DNA of 8,207 nt from an uncultured bacterium (lineage in GTDB: Bacteria > Bacillota > Clostridia > Lachnospirales > Lachnospiraceae). The notes under the pieces are model-generated. The model saw nothing but the letters and a program-made list of their open reading frames with translations, was not told the DNA's origin and searched no databases. Position 1 is the stretch's first letter, and every line of letters begins with the position of its first letter. Position numbers and translations under genes: made by a program. The stretch is taken from positions 1-8,207 of the forward strand of contig CALFUE010000087.1 in the NCBI GenBank assembly GCA_937916345.1. Direction: 5' to 3'. Below are positions 4,887 to 8,207 of this stretch, piece by piece.

Positions 4887-7247
4887 TTAATCAGAAATAT
4901 CTCCTTTTGACAGATACAGCTGTCCAAGGGCGAGACCTCCGTCGCCGCAGGGCACCTGCTCATTTATAAACACATTTCTGCCCCGGGACGAAAGCTCCTC
5001 CGTCACGCTCTCAGTCAGAATTCTGTTTCCAAAGGTCCCTCCCGACAGCACCACGTTATACTCAGGGTATCTGTCGCTCACCACGCAGATGAAGCCGCAG
5101 CACGCGAAAATAAAATCTCTTGCGATAAATGCTTTTTTTCTGCCCTGCAGCAGCATATCACACAAGCCCCTGAACAGCTCTGAGGTATCCCATACCATGC
5201 CGTCATCGGAATTATTGACGGACAGGAGATCCTTTGATCTGTTATCATAAGACGAGTCTGCTCTGAACGCCTCATATTCCAACAAAACAGCCGCCTCACC
5301 CTCATAAGTCGCCTGATGGCAGATATCCAGCATTGCCGATACTGCGTCAAACAGTCTCCCCATGGAAGTACACTTTGCTGACGCTACCCCTAATCTTATC
5401 GCTTTATAGATAACATCGCAAGTCTCACGATCAAAAAAATCCTGATTTATCAAATACGAAAGGATTTTATCTCTATCCGCCTCATTCATACCCGAAAGGT
5501 AACCATAGAGCAGTCTGTCCACGTTATTTACAGAATCATCATTTAACAGTAACATATTTTCTGAGATATGGGCTATTCTCCTTAATTTCTCACCGTCACG
5601 CACACGGCAATCCTCCCAGAGAAAAACCTCACTGCCCCATATCTCTCCCTCCGGTGAAACTCCCGTGCCGTCAAAGGCAAAACCGAGCACCTTTCCGAAG
5701 AGACCGTGCTCAGCCACTACAGATGCCACATGAGCCTTGTGGTGCTGTACCTCTGCTATATCACGCTCCCTGATAAGCTCAGAAGAATGATAAGCCGGAT
5801 GCAGATCCTTTGCAGCTCTCTCCGGAGAAAAACCATAGAGTCTTCTGTAGCTCTCAATGCTCTCATCATATCTCTTAAGTGAGACCGTATCCTCCAGATC
5901 GCCTATGTGGGGACTCATATATACCTGTCCGTTCTCCAGGTACGCGAAGCTCGCCTTCAAATCTCCGCCTGCGGCAAATACCCGCTCGTCATCCCCGAAC
6001 ACGGTTATCCGTTCGAGAGGAAGCGGTGAAAACCCCCGCCCTCTCCTCATTACCCTTCTTCGTCCCGCCACCACGGATATTATAGGATCATCAAGCGGAA
6101 CCATTATATCCCTGTCGTGGCTCAACACCCCCAGCGGTATATCGCAATCCTCAGCGAACCGCGCCATCATTTCGACCATCTGGTCATCCCGTGTGATCAG
6201 TGAATCGCCTGACAGATTCGCGGATGTCATTATAAGCATCGGAAATTCTCCTGAGAGCAGCGCCTGGAGCGGAGCCGCAGGCAACATGGCTCCGATATAA
6301 GGAGAGCCTGCCAAAGCTTCATCCACGGCAGCTGGTCTGCCGCCCTTCCACTCTGTCAGAAGGATCGGTCTCTCGGGTGAAATCAGTATTTTTTCTTCAA
6401 CCTCTGTAAGGCCGGTAAACCTTTTTACCTCCCCGACATCTGGAAACATCATGGCAAAAGGCTTTCTCTCCCTGTGTTTTAGTGCTCTAAGTGCCTTTAT
6501 TGCGCTGTTTTTGCCGGTATTTTCCGGTGAAACCCTCACTACAAGGTGGTATCCCCCGACATCCTTAATTGCAAGTATCCCGCCATGTCCCAAAACAGCA
6601 AATGCACTCATCAGTGCATCATCATTTCCGAAAGCCTGTCCGTTTTTTGGGATTTTATCAAATTCACAATTAAACCATTGAAATTTCAGAGTCGGCCCAC
6701 AGTCCTTGCAACAGACTGTCTGAGCGTGATGTCTCCTGTCGTAAAGCCTTTTGTACTCTCTATCGCACGCCTCACACAACTCAAACTGACCCATCACGGT
6801 GTTTTCTCTGTCGTATGGCATGCCATCCATCACACTGTATCTCACGCCGCAGGACGAGCAGCTGATAAAGGGGTGATGAAATCGTCTGTTGTCCCTGTCA
6901 AACAGCTCCTTTAAGCAGCTGTCGCATATACCTGTGTCTGCCGGCACAAAACAGACTTTTCTTCCGGTATTCTCCTCTTCCTCCTTTATGATGTGAAAGC
7001 CATCGGAAGCCTTTTCCCCGGAAATTATATCCTTTTCTATATCAGCAACAAAAGAACCGGCCGGCAGATTCTCCAGGAGCTCACTCATAAACTCCCGAGC
7101 CTCTGCCTCGCCGGTCTCTATCCTTATCACAACATCTCCCGCTGTGTTTTTCACTGTTCCTGAAAGAGAACGCTTATTTGCAAGCTCTGCAACAAAGGGG
7201 CGAAATCCAACCCCCTGCACCAGTCCCTTCAGCCTGTACTCGATCAT
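4887..7247 (-). CDS. hypF: [NiFe] hydrogenase maturation protein HypF, carbamoyltransferase
   Basis: HypF uses carbamoyl phosphate and ATP to make carbamoyl-AMP and passes the carbamoyl group to HypE. At 786 residues it is slightly longer than the common ~750. All domains are seen: an acylphosphatase domain with VQGVGFRPF (10-18); two zinc fingers with exact family spacing (C108, C111, C130, C133, then C158, C161, C180, C183); a YrdC-like domain with AIKDVGGYHL (226-235), RKPFAMM (261-267) and TSANLSG (341-347); and a Kae1-like domain with VQHHKAH (500-506, metal-binding H502 and H506), FDGTG (525-529), LSGGTFGNRIL (734-744) and CGDGGLALGQ (767-776). No key residue is missing. The ATG overlaps the echF stop by four bases (ATGA, 7247-7244), and there is no good ribosome site, so translation is probably coupled. 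Confidence 0.98.
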   Translation of the reverse strand: MIEYRLKGLVQGVGFRPFVAELANKRSLSGTVKNTAGDVVIRIETGEAEAREFMSELLENLPAGSFVADIEKDIISGEKASDGFHIIKEEEENTGRKVCFVPADTGICDSCLKELFDRDNRRFHHPFISCSSCGVRYSVMDGMPYDRENTVMGQFELCEACDREYKRLYDRRHHAQTVCCKDCGPTLKFQWFNCEFDKIPKNGQAFGNDDALMSAFAVLGHGGILAIKDVGGYHLVVRVSPENTGKNSAIKALRALKHRERKPFAMMFPDVGEVKRFTGLTEVEEKILISPERPILLTEWKGGRPAAVDEALAGSPYIGAMLPAAPLQALLSGEFPMLIMTSANLSGDSLITRDDQMVEMMARFAEDCDIPLGVLSHDRDIMVPLDDPIISVVAGRRRVMRRGRGFSPLPLERITVFGDDERVFAAGGDLKASFAYLENGQVYMSPHIGDLEDTVSLKRYDESIESYRRLYGFSPERAAKDLHPAYHSSELIRERDIAEVQHHKAHVASVVAEHGLFGKVLGFAFDGTGVSPEGEIWGSEVFLWEDCRVRDGEKLRRIAHISENMLLLNDDSVNNVDRLLYGYLSGMNEADRDKILSYLINQDFFDRETCDVIYKAIRLGVASAKCTSMGRLFDAVSAMLDICHQATYEGEAAVLLEYEAFRADSSYDNRSKDLLSVNNSDDGMVWDTSELFRGLCDMLLQGRKKAFIARDFIFACCGFICVVSDRYPEYNVVLSGGTFGNRILTESVTEELSSRGRNVFINEQVPCGDGGLALGQLYLSKGDISD

Positions 7248-7642
7248 GCCTTTGCAGCTGCGGCCGGTTCCCCGGTCGGTGCAGCTTCCTCTGTGACAGG
7301 CTTTGTATGGGTATCGGTAAATTTTTCTCTACCCGGCTCCTGATAACCCGGAGTAATGGAAAGGCATTTCTTTGGGCACTTTAAAACACAGTAACCGCAC
7401 TGTACACAGTCGAAACGGTTGATGGTCCATGTGGAAGCATTTCTGTCAACCTTTATCGCACCGGGAGGGCAGCTCCTCATGCACATTCCGCACATAATGC
7501 ACTGTTCTATATCTATATCCACATGTCCCCTGGTTCTCTCAGGGTACTCCCTGGGTTCAAAGGGATATGATGTAGTCACAGGCTTTGAAAACAGATTTTT
7601 TACCATCTGCCCCGCAAAGGGCATAATCTTAAAATTATTCAT
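7244..7642 (-). CDS. echF: Ech hydrogenase ferredoxin-like subunit EchF, two [4Fe-4S] clusters
   Basis: A 132-residue electron-transfer subunit homologous to the NuoI protein of complex I, sitting on the cytoplasmic face of the hydrogenase and passing electrons between ferredoxin and the small subunit. Two CxxCxxCxxxCP motifs are present: C48, C51, C54, C58 and C79, C82, C85, C89. The N-terminal stretch (MPFAGQMVKNLFSKPVTTSY, 7-26) is typical of this complex I-like family. The tail from about 113 on is rich in alanine, proline and glutamate, looks disordered, and ends in AAAAKA. The ATG is 3 bases after the echE stop; its ribosome site (GAGAGG) lies in the last two echE codons. It overlaps hypF by four bases. 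Formate hydrogenlyase or other group 4 hydrogenases have similar subunits, but the order large subunit then ferredoxin fits Ech. Confidence 0.9.
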   Translation of the reverse strand: MNNFKIMPFAGQMVKNLFSKPVTTSYPFEPREYPERTRGHVDIDIEQCIMCGMCMRSCPPGAIKVDRNASTWTINRFDCVQCGYCVLKCPKKCLSITPGYQEPGREKFTDTHTKPVTEEAAPTGEPAAAAKA

Positions 7643-7645
7643 AGC

Positions 7646-8207
7646 TTACCTCTCAGTACAGCTGATACAAGGATCAATGGTCAGTATCAAAAGCGGCACA
7701 TCACCGTAATCACAGCCCTGAAGCACATGACAGAGAGCCGGGAGATTTGCAAACGTGGGAGTGCGCACTCTCATTCTGTCCAGGAATTTAGTCCCGTTAG
7801 CTCTCACATAGTAGAAAGCCTCTCCTCTGGGCTGCTCCAGACGTACATAGGCCTCACCCTTCGGAAAACCCTTTACAGGCACTGAAAGCTCTGTGTCAGG
7901 TATCTTTTTCACTGCCTGACGGATGATATTTATGGACTGGAAGAGCTCTCCGATCCTAACCTCACATCTGGCATAGGAATCAAAGCTCCTTCCGGTGATT
8001 ATCTCAAAATCAATATCGTCATAGGCCGCATAGCCATTATTCCGCATATCCACGGGTACTGTGGAAGCTCTCATCATAGGCCCTACGGCGCCGCAGTTTA
8101 TCGCATCGTCTCCACTCAATATTCCCACATCCACCAGCCTGCTCTTTACGGTAAAATCCTGCAGGAATACATCCGTCATCTCCCGGAGCTCTTTCTCCAT
8201 CTCGTCG
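7646..8207 (-). CDS. echE: Ech-type group 4 [NiFe] hydrogenase large subunit, partial, 5' end beyond window
   Basis: The last 186 residues of the catalytic subunit; the frame stays open to the window edge, so the N-terminal CxxC motif is not visible. The family is shown by AVGPMMRAS and the DMRNNGYAAYDDIDF region, which match complex I NuoD and EchE, by the QPRGEAFYYVRANG segment, and by the C-terminal nickel-binding motif DPCISCTER. The protein ends exactly at that arginine: there is no cleavable C-terminal extension, as I recall for some Ech enzymes. The enzyme would couple ferredoxin oxidation and proton reduction to ion pumping at the membrane, together with membrane subunits upstream of the window. 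It is followed 3 bases later by echF. CooH or other group 4 large subunits are alternatives. Confidence 0.9.
   Translation of the reverse strand, partial: DEMEKELREMTDVFLQDFTVKSRLVDVGILSGDDAINCGAVGPMMRASTVPVDMRNNGYAAYDDIDFEIITGRSFDSYARCEVRIGELFQSINIIRQAVKKIPDTELSVPVKGFPKGEAYVRLEQPRGEAFYYVRANGTKFLDRMRVRTPTFANLPALCHVLQGCDYGDVPLLILTIDPCISCTER

Noticed and set aside
5133..5139. Run of seven A on the coding strand of hypF as a possible slippage site
   Set aside because: The frame continues normally with conserved motifs on both sides, and no second product in another frame is convincing.
5857..6300. 147-residue plus-strand open frame opposite hypF
   Set aside because: It is antisense to a fully conserved HypF region, has serine/proline-rich low-information sequence and no recognisable domain; a shadow frame.
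1..8207. CRISPR arrays, insertion sequences, phage or defence genes
   Set aside because: No spaced repeat array, transposase, integrase or defence domain was seen; nearly all of the window is explained by metabolic and housekeeping genes.

Overview
The window looks like a chromosomal segment from an anaerobic Clostridia bacterium, probably a Lachnospiraceae member. The reasons are a class III (Firmicutes-type) fructose-1,6-bisphosphatase, an Ech-type energy-converting [NiFe] hydrogenase, strong Shine-Dalgarno sites, a tRNA without encoded CCA, and a small basic membrane protein of a kind I associate with that family. The genus cannot be assigned. All supported genes lie on the minus strand, so transcription runs from high to low coordinates. 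The seven protein genes between 8207 and 714, plus one tRNA, are closely packed.

Region 8207-3871 is the end of a hydrogenase locus. It holds the C-terminal half of the Ech large subunit (echE, cut by the window edge), the two-cluster ferredoxin subunit EchF, and the maturation proteins HypF and HypE. HypF makes a carbamoyl group and passes it to the C-terminal cysteine of HypE, where it is dehydrated to the cyanide ligands of the NiFe site. So this piece contains part of the enzyme and the whole cyanide-ligand branch of its assembly. HypA, B, C and D and the rest of Ech are not in the window.

Region 3864-1287 continues in the same direction with no visible terminator into fbp (gluconeogenesis) and lepB (type I signal peptidase). 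Gaps are 3 to 15 bases, with a 4-base overlap at echF/hypF. A 92-base spacer with inverted repeats (1195-1286) then leads to a tRNA-Leu (UAG anticodon), and 21 bases later to yraN (UPF0102).

Region 717-1 begins a second unit. A near-consensus promoter (TTGACA, 17 bases, TATAGT) overlaps the yraN stop codon. It feeds a leader of about 80 bases with a terminator-like hairpin, a 77-residue basic single-pass membrane protein, and a 5-formyltetrahydrofolate cyclo-ligase that runs off the left edge.

I did not find a clear new defence or mobile system. The most notable points are the Ech large subunit that ends exactly at its metal-binding motif, the run-on of hydrogenase genes into fbp and lepB, the tRNA set between protein genes, the promoter and attenuator-like leader of the small membrane protein, and a perfect 12-bp inverted repeat inside the cyclo-ligase gene.
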